DNA of 64,000 bases. Source: Styela clava (lineage: Eukaryota > Chordata > Ascidiacea > Stolidobranchia > Styelidae). The stretch's first letter is position 1. Each line of letters begins with the position of its first letter. The position numbers and the translations under genes were made by a program. The notes beneath the pieces are model-generated. The model was not told the DNA's origin. It did no database searches and saw nothing but the letters and a program-made list of their open reading frames with translations. Of this stretch, positions 12,863 through 23,452 are shown in pieces. The stretch covers positions 6,016,501-6,080,500 of the forward strand of contig NC_135263.1 in the NCBI RefSeq assembly GCF_964204865.1, written 5' to 3'.

Positions 12863-13680
12863 GAATTATGTATGTCTGAGAAAGTCTGATCATGGTCAGA
12901 CAAAACGTTACAGAAATATATTTGTGTTAGTGTGCAGCAAGACTATTGAATTACTTAGAACGACATCACAATTGCAGTTTTTGCAGCCGCTTAGACAGAT
13001 GTTCAACCAGGCTTCGTTTTCATAGTTTTGCGTGTTACAGTGTTATTTGTCAGTTTTTAGTTATGTTTCCAAAAAATAGTTGAATGTCTTAATTCAATAA
13101 TTGTCATTTTGACTTCCGAGGAGCTTTAGTTTGGTTGCGATAATCAAAATTCTTGCAAAGGACGTGATTATCTAGGCTAAAATCATCTATCAGTAGACTA
13201 TCTGTGCAAGCGGCACGTGGTCGAATAATTTTAGTAAAAATGATGCCTTCAAGCATGTGAACTAGTTAGTAATCGCCAACACTTCAAAACAATCATGAAA
13301 AAAATTTCAATAGTGAAAAATCGGGAAAATTATCTGAGATACATATATTACAAGATAGAAACATGTACATTTATCCGTCCTAAAGCGGTTCACATGGTGT
13401 ACTGTATTGTATATATCTGATTTGAAAAAAATAGTGCTGTCCGCCTAATATTTCATTTTTTTGGCTTTTTGATGTTTTTAAATATTTTATGTATATGTCA
13501 GCTTGACTGTATTATGTCGGAGATACATTCTAATCTGCCATTCAATAATCCTTCTTAGCCGATATTTCATGAATATATATTAAAAGAAAATCAGGAATAT
13601 CAAATTGTTTTAAATTTCGGATTGGTAATGTTATGTTATCTATTCGCCAAAAAATAGAAACAGAACGAATTCTTTGGTCA

Positions 13681-13697
13681 TATATATATTATAAAAA
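13681..13697 (+). promoter_or_regulatory. Possible TATA-like element of gene B
   Basis: TATATATATTATAAAAA lies about 60-75 bases before the gene B start codon, at the same place as the TATA-like tract of gene A. Conservation between paralogues is the only support. Confidence 0.25.
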
Positions 13698-13756
13698 ACA
13701 GAGTGTAAAATTGTTCCATTCACAGATTGGTTGTAGGAAACGACTTGAAGGCAAAG

Positions 13757-16700
13757 ATGCATTTTTGGATTGCTTTAACTCTTGTAGTTGGCTTCTGTAT
13801 GATTAATCAAATAAAAGGTAGGTTTTCTAATGTTCTTTTTAATGTTTATGGAAGACTGGTATTATCTACTCCATCAGCAGTGTCGAACATTTAGACACCT
13901 GTGCTACTATAGTGTGTGATCTACCGCCATATGGCATCTACCTAGGTGCAATATGAGGTCTTCCGTGTTATTTTGAGGTAGATATCACGCTACAGTAGCA
14001 CCAACTTAAGTTATTATTTTAAGAACCTGATAACGAAAATGCCCGGATAACGAAAAAAGTAGGATGTGGACAGTCTTAAATTTTGCTGACATGTTCAATA
14101 AATACCAGAAGACATTTTAATCATTTTGATTCCTTCAGTAGTTTGGCCATTTATTTTGTGATTATTATAACTTGAAAGCTCAGATTCTGGCACATCATGC
14201 AAAGTGATAGGAACACGCTTGCCATCGCGCCTCTGATTACTCTGTGAGGGTTCGCATCAGGTTCGATATTCATGTGCGGGAGGCCGAGAGGATAGCTGGA
14301 CCCGTCGTCGCAGCGTGGTTCACGTGACCGCTTTCCGGTTACGATTTCCTCCACCATCACGTTCACGCATCTGAATCAACGACATGGACCAGACTGTATC
14401 TAATTCGTCACACAATTAGGCCATCTTATCGGCTTACCTCTCCCCAAGAGATAAATATAGAAATCACGTTTTTTCAGGAGAATGGAAGAGATTATTCGAT
14501 ATTACTAATAAGTTTTAGAAAACCGAATTTAAATCAATGAGAAATATTGAAAATCTTACAAAAAATAATACATATAAAGTTTGATTATTTTCTGTAATAA
14601 ACTTCATTTATATTCAGCTGATTGTCCCCCTAACGCTCAAGCTGATATCGTATTTCTGATTGATTCATCAACTTCAATGATGGGAACACCATTGGACACG
14701 TTAAGAACGTTTCTTCGTGAAATGATCGGGTAAGCATCATGCATTCTTCCATTACATTTCGCAACCGCTGGTCGGTTATGGCTTCCGCCACCACCAATTT
14801 CATACATCTGAAACAAATAAAGGTTACCGATTCCCGTACCGATTTTCACGGTGTTTCTTACACATTTGCTTTAAAAATGCTCTAAACGGGAAACTACTTC
14901 TAAATATGAATCTAGCTTGTTCCATATTAAAAACCTATTCAATTGAATTAAATTCTGATTGAGTATTTGGCGCACACAATTAGGTTTCGCGCACTAATTG
15001 TTTTTTAATAAACAATAATTCTGCGTACCAAAATGACCTTTTTTTTATCCTCACCTCATCTTGGGGGGAATTTGTACTTGAATTCATTTGACATTTACAA
15101 ATGATATCATCATTCAATACAATGAATTGTTTGTCTGTTTATTCCACACCGCGTGAAATCCGAGTGGACTTATCGCTCAAACTGAGTTTATTAAACTCAA
15201 GGTTTTCCAGTTTCAGTAGGAAGTTTCAACTTCTATTATCACTATACTCCGACGTGTTGTAAAATACCGGTGCGTTTCAAAGTGGCCTCATTTAGTCAAT
15301 AGAAAGCTTTAGAGATTCATTTGAATTGCAAGCCAAACGGAAATTCTGACGCCAAACGTGTTTCAAAAAGGCCAAAATTGTGAAATTTGGCGTTGAAAAG
15401 GCCAATATGGCACCCCTGGTATATAGACATGCGATATTCGGCACTTCATTTTTAAACCTTGGCAGCGGAAAAACTTGCATTTGTTACGTGCTTTATATGA
15501 TAATATGCTTTATATGGCTTGCCCAAACTCAAATACTGTATGTGTATATTGTATTGTGTACATGTAAAGTACTGTAAATGTCTTCCTGTTGCAAAACACA
15601 CAACTGGCTTTTAATATGGGCACTCAGTATTGTAACCTACACTGAGGAAACCAGTAACTATATGCAAATATAAATTTTTTTTCAAGTAAAATATTTGGAA
15701 TATTTGTTAAAAACAAATTATTATAATTTTCGTGTAAACATGATAACGAATAAAATTTATTATAAAACATAATAAAACGTTAATAACACAGGAACAAAAA
15801 GGCCGACATCCAATGTTTTCAAAATAGTCTTCAATTGATCAAATCGAATCTGACGCATTGGCAAATTGAAATGTGCATTCCATTGTCCATCGAAAAATCA
15901 CGGTTTGAATGTGCTAATATATATATATTCCGAGATTGGATATATATCTAATTTCAAACTCTCACAAAAATATCAATAAAGTACAAATATTTATTACAAA
16001 ACTAATACACACATTCTATATTATTTATCTTTTCAGTCAATGGACGATTTCAAGCCAATTCGTCAATGTTGCAATTGTACCATATCATACTGAGATAGCA
16101 TTTGATGACGTTATTTTTCTTTCTCAATTTGCAAACGATAAAGACGGTCTGCTCGCATCATTGGAAGTGATAACAAACAATAGATCAGGTGAAATGTAGC
16201 TGTAACATTTTTTGTAAATATAATAATGAATTTGACAGTCTGTTGAATGAATACTGTTTGTGTCTCAGGATCCTTGACCGGAAACGCACTAGAATATGCG
16301 CGTACCGTTGTGTTGTCTGCTGAAAACGGAAATCGACCAGATGCGCCCGATATTGTTATTGTTATGACCGACGGACGAGGACAAGACTCCATTGAAGTGC
16401 CATTACAGAGGCTCTGGGCAGCTGGGGCAACCGTAAGTTGACCGATTTATTTCGTTATTTATGAGTCGATAGAATAAATTTATTATTACCTCCGACAAAT
16501 TCCAATATACGCCCCGTGCCTTGTCATCCCCAGACTTATAGCACATTTTCATTTAGACGTACGCTGTTGGCTGTAAGCCAAAACGAAGATTATCAATGTT
16601 GACTCCTCAATTGATGAAAATAGCTCAGAATAATTCAGAAAGAATGCATTTGACAGATCGATCTTCAATGGGAAATATTGATGTGATGATGCATGATATG

Positions 16701-19700
16701 AAGAATGTGTATTGCCCTCCGGGTAAGTGGCTGAAAAGACATTATCGCGAATTCTTCTTACCACCTTCTCTGCACCTGCGCTGCATCGAAAATTGTATAA
16801 TCCACAACAGGGCGCGTCCAAGCCGTTGGTGTCGCTTTATCGCAGAGACAAATGGATTATTTTTACTTAAATCTAACACGTATTTTAGAGGGGCGTATTG
16901 TGAAGTCGCGTTGCCATCTTAATGGGGGAATCATGCGCTGATTGCAGCTGTTGGTAAGCGAAAATAAGTTGAAACTATCATCCAAAAAATTTCAATGACT
17001 TTCGTTGTCAGCACATATGGTTTGACGCTACAGAATGTGTGGCCTTGTTTATATCGCAGTTTATTCCTCTGTGCGAGGGTTGAATCATAACTAAAAATTT
17101 TGTAATTGAACATCTGATATTTTCCACGAAAATCTCATTGTTGGTAGAACATAACTAAAAAATCCCTGAACGTGATCATAATGGTGACTGTATGAACACT
17201 GTCTAATTGGTATTAAAGTTGTAATGATAGCATCCCCAGATGTGTAGGCTATTTTCTGTGTGAACATATCATAAATATACTACATTACAGACGAAACTTG
17301 CACGCCACCAAGAAGAAGCTTGAAAAATGGAGTTGTAAGATGCACTGATGAAAATCGGGTGTCATCCGTCTGTACATTTGAATGTGACGCTGGGTACACT
17401 GTTTATCCTAGAAAACGTGCAACAAACAGATGCCTACCTTCAAAAAATTGGGATCGACAGGCACCTTGTTGTACAAGTAAGTGCTATATTTCAACACAAT
17501 TGAAGTTTTCCCAATAATTGACTTCCTTGTTTACTTCGTCGATATTAGCTAATCAGCGACACAATTGACATAACAATTGAAGATTTGCAACTACTCGGAC
17601 GCTTTCTTACTCAGACAGAGCTTTATATATGATTGTAAACATCAGCTCGTTTTTGTGGTTTTGCCATCTGTCATTTTTCAGTTGTATTTTTAAAATTTAG
17701 TTATAAATACATAACTCTCTAGTCTATAGCAGGGGTGGACAAGGTTTTTGAACCAGGGGCCAAAAATTTAGCTCATTTAGAATGGAGGGCCATGTAAGTG
17801 TGACGTAGAGAGTTACATTTTATGAACAATATTTACAGTGTTACAAAAGCAAAAGTAGAAAACAATGAGCCTCGTGCGAAAAGTAAACTTAATCGCAATT
17901 TCAACAAATTCCTTGAGCTATTTTTGACTAAAATATCAAAATTTTGTTTTAGTTTGGTTGTGGCAACATCGGGCGGCCTAGATTGAATTACCCAACGGGC
18001 CGGATTTGGTCCGTCCATGGTCTATAGTCATTTTGTCTTCCGCTGAGCTTTAGTTTGGTTGCAGTCGAATATTAGTTCTGAAAACACTGGAATATACTAG
18101 ACAAAGAATGGCTTACAGTAAGAAAAAAATATTAACGATTTTTTGACAATTTTTACAGAACCTTGTCCTCCTAATGCAAAAATGGATGCATTTATAATAC
18201 TTGATTCATCCTCATCAGTTGGCGAGAAGAATTGGAGTATAATAAAGAGCTTTATTCACAACATTATTAGGTGAGTTTATGTGTAATATAGGATATAGGC
18301 TACAAGTTTTTCAGAATTGATGGAGAGCATGGCAGTCGTCTATATACCTATGAGTGTAAACTTTGCTCTGCGAAATTTGATTGTATATCAGCCAGGTTGC
18401 TAACTCAATTCGGTTGGCACGTCCGGTTGCCATCGCACCCGGCCCGACACGGGTTTCAATCGGGGCTGAATAATAATGTGCAGGATGATCGCTACACTCG
18501 CTAGACACCCTGCTCGGCTAATTCACGGAAGCACTGGTCGGATACCGTTTCCTTCAGTATCAAACACACGAATCTGAAACAAAAACTGAGTGTCTTTTCT
18601 TATATCCGATATGGTACTGTAAACAGACGAGAGGCCGTGGTTTGCTACGCGATAGAGTCGTCTTATCGGCTTCCCCGTCTCTCTCTCGGTGATGATATTA
18701 AAATCATAATTACAACAATAAATACTGAAGCAAGCAAATTCATTACATATAATTACAGGTCTTTTATAATTTCTGACGATGCTACACATTTTGCCGTTGT
18801 TCGCTACAGCAGTTTTGTCGACAATACAACACAGGTTCAGTTGAATGATTATCCAAATGATATAGACGGACTTTTGTCGGCATTTGACGCCATACCATAT
18901 GATGGTTCTGGTGTGTATAAAAATATCTAAAATGCGGGAATTCTTGATGGAATTTGCGACAGGAAGCCTAATTTTTCATGTCTCCTTCAGCTTATGCAAG
19001 GGGGTTTCTTATTGAAGCGTAGTTGGTATATTCGTGGACGTTGGTCCGTGCCAGATCTCAAATTTGCATTTTACTTAAGACTATAGATGTTTCTTTTCTC
19101 AACAAGGTATCCGTTATCATAAATATATTTGAAATTTTCAGAGTTTATATGAAATTTAATTTCGTGTTTTATTTTACTTGGTACATTGTTGTTGAACAAG
19201 GTCATATTCTTTAAACTGATATGACACTGTTAATGAAGTTTTCCGCTTGAGTCTCCAGTCCTCACCAGTATTTTCTTAATATTTTTTAGGCAGGAAGACA
19301 GGCCAAGCGATTCAGCACGTTGTAGATAATATGGTTCCGGTTGGTAATCGACCTGATGTGCAGGATATTGCTTTTGTCGTCACAGGTGGAAAATCACAAG
19401 ACAATGTACTGGAACAGTCTAAACAACTAAGAGATCTGGGAGCATTGGTAAGCTGAATCTGAATAAAAATTGTGCTCAGTGGAATTCTCATTTTTTCTAG
19501 AACAATGCTTCTCAAACTTTCATGATACGCAGTGTATTGTAATGATGTCATATAATGATTTAATGTCATAGTACTTGTATAATAATGCTTTGCGCGAATA
19601 TATCTAAGGCGTCATACGTAATGAACTGTGACAATGGAGTTTATGCTGCTAGCGCCATCAATCGTGTTATGTTTTCAAGATTTTGAAAATATTAAAAATT

Positions 19701-20118
19701 TTACTATTTTTGTAAGGTTACTTCAGTAACGACGTTGTATATACATTCTTATTTTTGATGTGGATAAAAATTGTTGTTTAATTTGGAGGTAAATCTCATA
19801 TACATAGTTACGTACATAGTCCAAATAACAATACGACATTGTTAAAATCTCTACCCTGGATGGTAAGATGAGAAAACAAACGGAATATCAAAAAAGCACT
19901 ATTTCTCTTTTATCCAGATTCTCAAAAAATATTAAAATTTCAATAAAATACATATATTTTAGGTCTTTGTCATCGGCTTTACTCCATTAAAAGGTAAACT
20001 TGATATGGAACAACTTCTGGAAATAGCTGGAGATCCAGACAATGTCCTAATTCCTGATGAGGCATTTTTCGGTTGGGAGATCACAGATAAAGTGTGCGGA
20101 CACCCATGCGGTGACTGA
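13757..20118 (+). CDS. Secreted vWA-sushi-vWA protein (gene B), 10 exons, 472 aa
   Basis: Tandem paralogue of gene A. Exons: 13757-13817, 14618-14729, 16037-16188, 16269-16432, 16557-16722, 17291-17476, 18159-18270, 18759-18910, 19290-19447, 19963-20118; total 1419 nt, in frame. Signal peptide (residues 1-20) is followed directly by vWA domain 1 (DSSTS 36-40, Thr112, Asp143), the sushi domain, and vWA domain 2 (DSSSS 296-300). The first sushi exon of gene A has no counterpart: at 14472-14500 the intron passes from the old acceptor region into old downstream intron. Both flanking introns are phase 1, so frame is kept. In vWA 2 the conserved TDG is TGG (codon 19385-19387), removing the usual MIDAS aspartate. 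The C-terminus is six codons shorter than in A. A vWA 2 domain unable to bind metal is inferred, not shown. Confidence 0.87.
14185..14460 (+). repeat. tRNA-derived SINE copy in gene B intron 1
   Basis: Head 'ggaacacgcttgccatcgcg', box-B-like GGTTCGATATTC, 'cttatcggcttacctctcc' in the tail. It sits immediately before the place where the first sushi exon is missing. Gene A's intron at this place holds only the last part ('ccagactgtatgtatttcgt', about 3194). Confidence 0.6.
14751..14845 (+). repeat. Partial SINE, paralogue of the 3795-3950 copy
   Basis: Shares 'gcaaccgctggtcggttatg' and 'catacatctgaaacaaa' with the piece in the equivalent gene A intron. Confidence 0.5.
15310..15607 (-). repeat. 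Right arm of the inverted repeat (partner 12297-12560)
   Basis: Reverse-complement match to 12297-12560 over most of its length. Inside it, 'ggcacccctggtatatag' reads on the minus strand as a hAT-like start CAGGGGTGCCATATTGGCC, suggesting the unit is itself composite. Confidence 0.7.
17730..18019. mobile_element. hAT-type MITE in gene B intron, 290 bp
   Basis: Starts CAGGGGTGGACAAGG and ends with the inverted form of CATGGACGGACC. It is flanked by perfect 8-bp duplications GTCTATAG at 17722-17729 and 18020-18027. An 8-bp target-site duplication with CAGGGGTGG-like ends is typical of hAT elements. It lacks a transposase and is absent from the matching intron of gene A, so it inserted after the duplication. 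A degraded relative is at about 50574-50690. Confidence 0.85.
18390..18710 (+). repeat. tRNA-derived SINE copy in gene B intron 7 (paralogue of 7560-7860)
   Basis: Same SINE body as the gene A copy ('gttgctaactcaattcggtt', 'agacgagaggccgtggtttg', 'cttatcggcttcccc'). It is marginally more complete at the 3' end. Confidence 0.55.
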
Positions 20119-21355
20119 AATGAACCAATGAACTTTTCTCAGAACAATAATGGTTAGAGATCGCAACTGGTTCAGTTCTGATATGAATTTATATGGACGG
20201 AAGCCTTAGGACTCTTACGATCGATCCCAAACCAACACCATTAGGCAGGAAATACCAGCATATATATTATTCATTCCACACTTTCGTCATCCCTGTCCAT
20301 CGCAATATTCGCTTCTCTGGTATTATCTCGGTCATTTCGTTTGCTTTCCATTTTCTCCCGACTTTCTTTTTTGACCGTTTACGCTACCCTGCGATATACT
20401 GCTGCTCTTCGAGATCTCATCGAATTCCCTTTTGGTGCACATTCTCTGCCCTTTGTACTCTGTCCTCCCCCTGATAACTAATAATATGTATCATAGAGTC
20501 AGTTAATGTATGAATTTTTCAAAATCCAAGTACCTTCTAATTCAGTCTGATATAAATCTTCTTCTCAATAATTACTTCAATTAATGCTATTTTACTTATA
20601 ATAATCAAAGTATATATAATAAAATACTCCAATTAAAATCAATAGAAAAAAAGGTAAAAATGAAATAAAAATAATAAATACCACGTATCACAATGTAAGA
20701 AACAATATATACAATGAAACTTGTACTTGAAATCTGAAGCCAAGCATAAAATCGCATGCAACTCGCAAATATCGGACAATACCTCTAAAATCCGGTACAT
20801 TATAATTAACAAACTGATCATTTATCTGCAAACTGAGCTGAAAACAGCTCAATGCGAGATTTGGAACACACAATAAACAGTCCTCTAGATCAGCGTTTCC
20901 CAAACTTTTTGACCACGGAACACTTACGCTTTTTATCTCGCCTCGCGGAACACCAAAAAATGAAAGGGTAAAAATGGTGCAATTCAGCGGTTCCCAAAGG
21001 GCACGCACGCCGCACTAAAGTCGTCAAATGCACTGCGAAAACTAACAAAATTGTGTTAAATATAACTAAAATATGAATGTTTTACATATTGCAAATGCTC
21101 TGTATATGAATCAATATACCGGTATTCATTTTTCCTTTCTATGTCGTTCACTTTCTATTACATAATGCCTTTGATGTTACGTAAAAAGGGAGATAGAAGT
21201 TCTTGCTGCAATTTCGCGAGCTGCAGACCTGCAGTTTATTTATCTGCTGAATCAAGTTTAGCGAACATGAGTAAATTTTTCAGCTTTTCAAAGTAAAATC
21301 AGGCAGAGATGGGGGGCGAAGAGCTGATCATTTACCTTTACATGTTTGCCTAGAG

Positions 21356-21807
21356 CATTGGTTCACAAACTTGGGTCCGCGGTCGCTTAATTAAGGCACC
21401 GCGAGACAACTTTAACCTCGGCGCAGAAGCACTTTGATTTGAAGTAAAATTTTGAAAACAAAAACCACAGTCTTATCCTGATGTCGCTGAGTAGGGACTA
21501 AAAATGATCATTCCATTTGCAACAACTTACGAATGTGAGGCAGCTTTTTCTTCATTACTCGCTATTGAAACAGAATGGACGTGAGTTACGATATGAAAGT
21601 TGCATTATCCAAAACAGAACCCAAGATAGAAGAACTGGAGCCAAGCAAGAGCACCCATCTCATTGAACTGTGTCAATGTCATTCAATATAATAATGCTTG
21701 ATATACCGCGTTGCTGTTTGCTTCCATTTCTTTAGTGGACGCGAGTCATCAGAAAAATTGTACGGCGGCCGTTATGCATAACTTTTTAAAAAGTTTGAGA
21801 ACCACTG
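21356..21807. mobile_element. Nested hAT fragment, 452 bp
   Basis: Ends CATTGGTTCACAAACT and, inverted, CAGTGGTTCTCAAACT; flanks GCCTAGAG (21348-21355) and GCCTATAG (21808-21815) differ at one base. It lies wholly inside the 20891-22077 element and so is younger than it. It carries a remnant of transposase coding sequence. Confidence 0.8.
21503..21668 (+). pseudogene. hAT transposase C-terminal remnant (SCAND3/ZBED-like)
   Basis: One frame reads PFATTYECEAAFSSLL, then an in-frame stop; a shifted frame continues MKVALSKTEPKIEEL. This is the C-terminal dimerisation region of hAT transposases of the SCAND3/ZBED family, in which the 'CE..FS' block is followed by an 'R/KVALS.T.P.I..L' block. The stop and the frame change show it is dead. 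The rest of the transposase is missing. Confidence 0.7.
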
Positions 21808-23452
21808 GCCTATAGTAAATAGCAAAACCAAAATGATTAGTGTCAACTTAATAATGAACTAGAACTAGACAGTAAACAAGCTAGGCGGAAAGTTAACGAT
21901 AATATCATATTACCCCTCGAAAAGTTAGGCCGACGGTGACGCGATATTGAACGGTCGCCAACTTCGCGATCGCGATGGCGACCAATTTAGTCGTAATTTT
22001 GATTCATTTTTCACGGAACACTCGGAAGACGCTCACGAAACACTAGTGTTCCGCGGAACACAGTTTGGGAAATGCTGCTCTAGAAAGCACTGACCATAAC
22101 TAATTTCGTAGTAAAACCTAGACTAAACCATGTAGCTTACACCTAAACTTAAAACAACTGTAATCTAACTATACTCTGTCATCCTGATGTAAATATCTAA
22201 GCCTATTATCATAAACTCATGACCATAAAATATAAACACACTTGGTCCCCTACGAACTTACGCAACAATTTTACAGATATGAAAGACTTCTCGGAAGACA
22301 AAATGACCATTGAATCACAATATATATATCTAACTTTTGGAAACGAACAACAAGCAAATACGGTAAAAAGATGGAAGAGTCATGAAAGCGAGCCAAGGTG
22401 CCAATGCCTGATATTACGTTTAAGCGAATGTGTCTGAAGGGCTGCTAAAATTTGAATTATTACGCCCTCACCCATTGACAAATAGGTCTTGAAGTGATGG
22501 TATATAGTTTTCGCTGCCAGTATATTTTCATACAAGATACCGGTACATAAATATGATGATAATCAGGAAAATAAGTCTGCTTTCGTCAAAAAACCCAATA
22601 CAATGCAACTTGTGTAATCACAGGTTTTTCACAAATTTGACGGAGTCGTAGATCATTGAACTAGGCTACTTTATTATTATTCATATTCAAATGATTTATT
22701 TCAGTTTGAATATAGTAGAAGTCAAATTTACATTACTGTGATTTTTTTCCGTTCTGTAGGGTTTTGTGTTCTGCAAATGCATTACATTACATAGGCGTGC
22801 AACATACGGTCCCTTTTTACGTGGCCCGCTACAGACTTCATAGTCTATTAATTTAAAAACTTTTTCTGAATTGTAACGGCATCATTGGCATTCGATTGAA
22901 TTCAGTCTACAGTACTGTGACGACCCCCATTGTTGCAGCATAATGTGTATTGTATGAAAACCGCCTTGTTCCGGCAGTGGTACGTGATCTTACTTTATGG
23001 TTGCAGGTTATTATACGAAAAAGCCTAAGTTCAAATGTCTACCAGTAAGAAAAGGAAAGTTGATTATCTCATTAATCATCAACACAATGAATAAATTGAT
23101 TGTACGTGCTCTTCCATTGAATGAATAATTCATAAAAAATTACGAGTTGTTCGATGGTCTGGCCCCCCGGTATCACTATACTTGTAGTTTGTGGCCTATT
23201 GCGCTAATAAATACTTGCACGCTGCTGCATTACAACAATGACATTGAACAACAAACAGCGATTACTCAGGAAACCTTTTTGTTATTGTGTCGAATCTGGC
23301 AACGGGTATTGCCGCTTCTGTGACGCGCGATTTTTAAACGATTGGTATTTGCCATAACATTCAGTGATTCTGACATTGATTCAACTCTTTCGAGGCTAAT
23401 CTAGAGCAAGTGGAAGTAGGCTATAGCGACATTGTGCCGTTAATATATAACC

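Larger units (their letters stand above)
9398..13756. other. Inter-paralogue region between genes A and B
   Basis: No intact gene recognised. About 10004-10560 is the downstream flank of A and is repeated downstream of B (about 20790-20890 and 22080-22600). The region then holds a reverse-oriented SINE (about 11478-11612), a relic copy of the gene start (11636-11850), duplicated upstream flank (from about 12060), a hAT-like terminus at 12182, an arm of an inverted repeat (12297-12560) and a 66-bp tandem repeat (12664-12862). Confidence 0.6.
20891..22077. mobile_element. Non-autonomous hAT element, 1187 bp, with a nested hAT
   Basis: Terminal inverted repeats CAGCGTTTCCCAAAC / CAGCATTTCCCAAAC, continuing as 'cacggaacac' / 'cgcggaacac'. 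Flanking 8-bp duplications are CTCTAGAT (20883-20890) and CTCTAGAA (22078-22085), seven of eight identical. The downstream flank of gene A lacks it: 'tctagatacacaac' there is the near-empty site. A second element sits inside at 21356-21807. No transposase of its own is visible. Confidence 0.85.
20119..23452. other. Region between gene B and the CKAP2-like gene
   Basis: No gene recognised. About 20155-20480 is C+T-rich, unlike its surroundings, and has no counterpart downstream of gene A, so it looks inserted; I cannot name it. About 20790-20890 and 22080-22600 are the duplicated downstream flank of the vWA/sushi unit, split by a 1.2-kb hAT element. About 22780-23240 has GGCCCGC-bearing segments reminiscent of hAT ends but no pair was resolved. 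Confidence 0.55.

Noticed and set aside
20193-20474. 93-codon plus-strand frame in the C+T-rich segment after gene B
   Set aside because: Composition alone explains the open frame; no domain or splice context.
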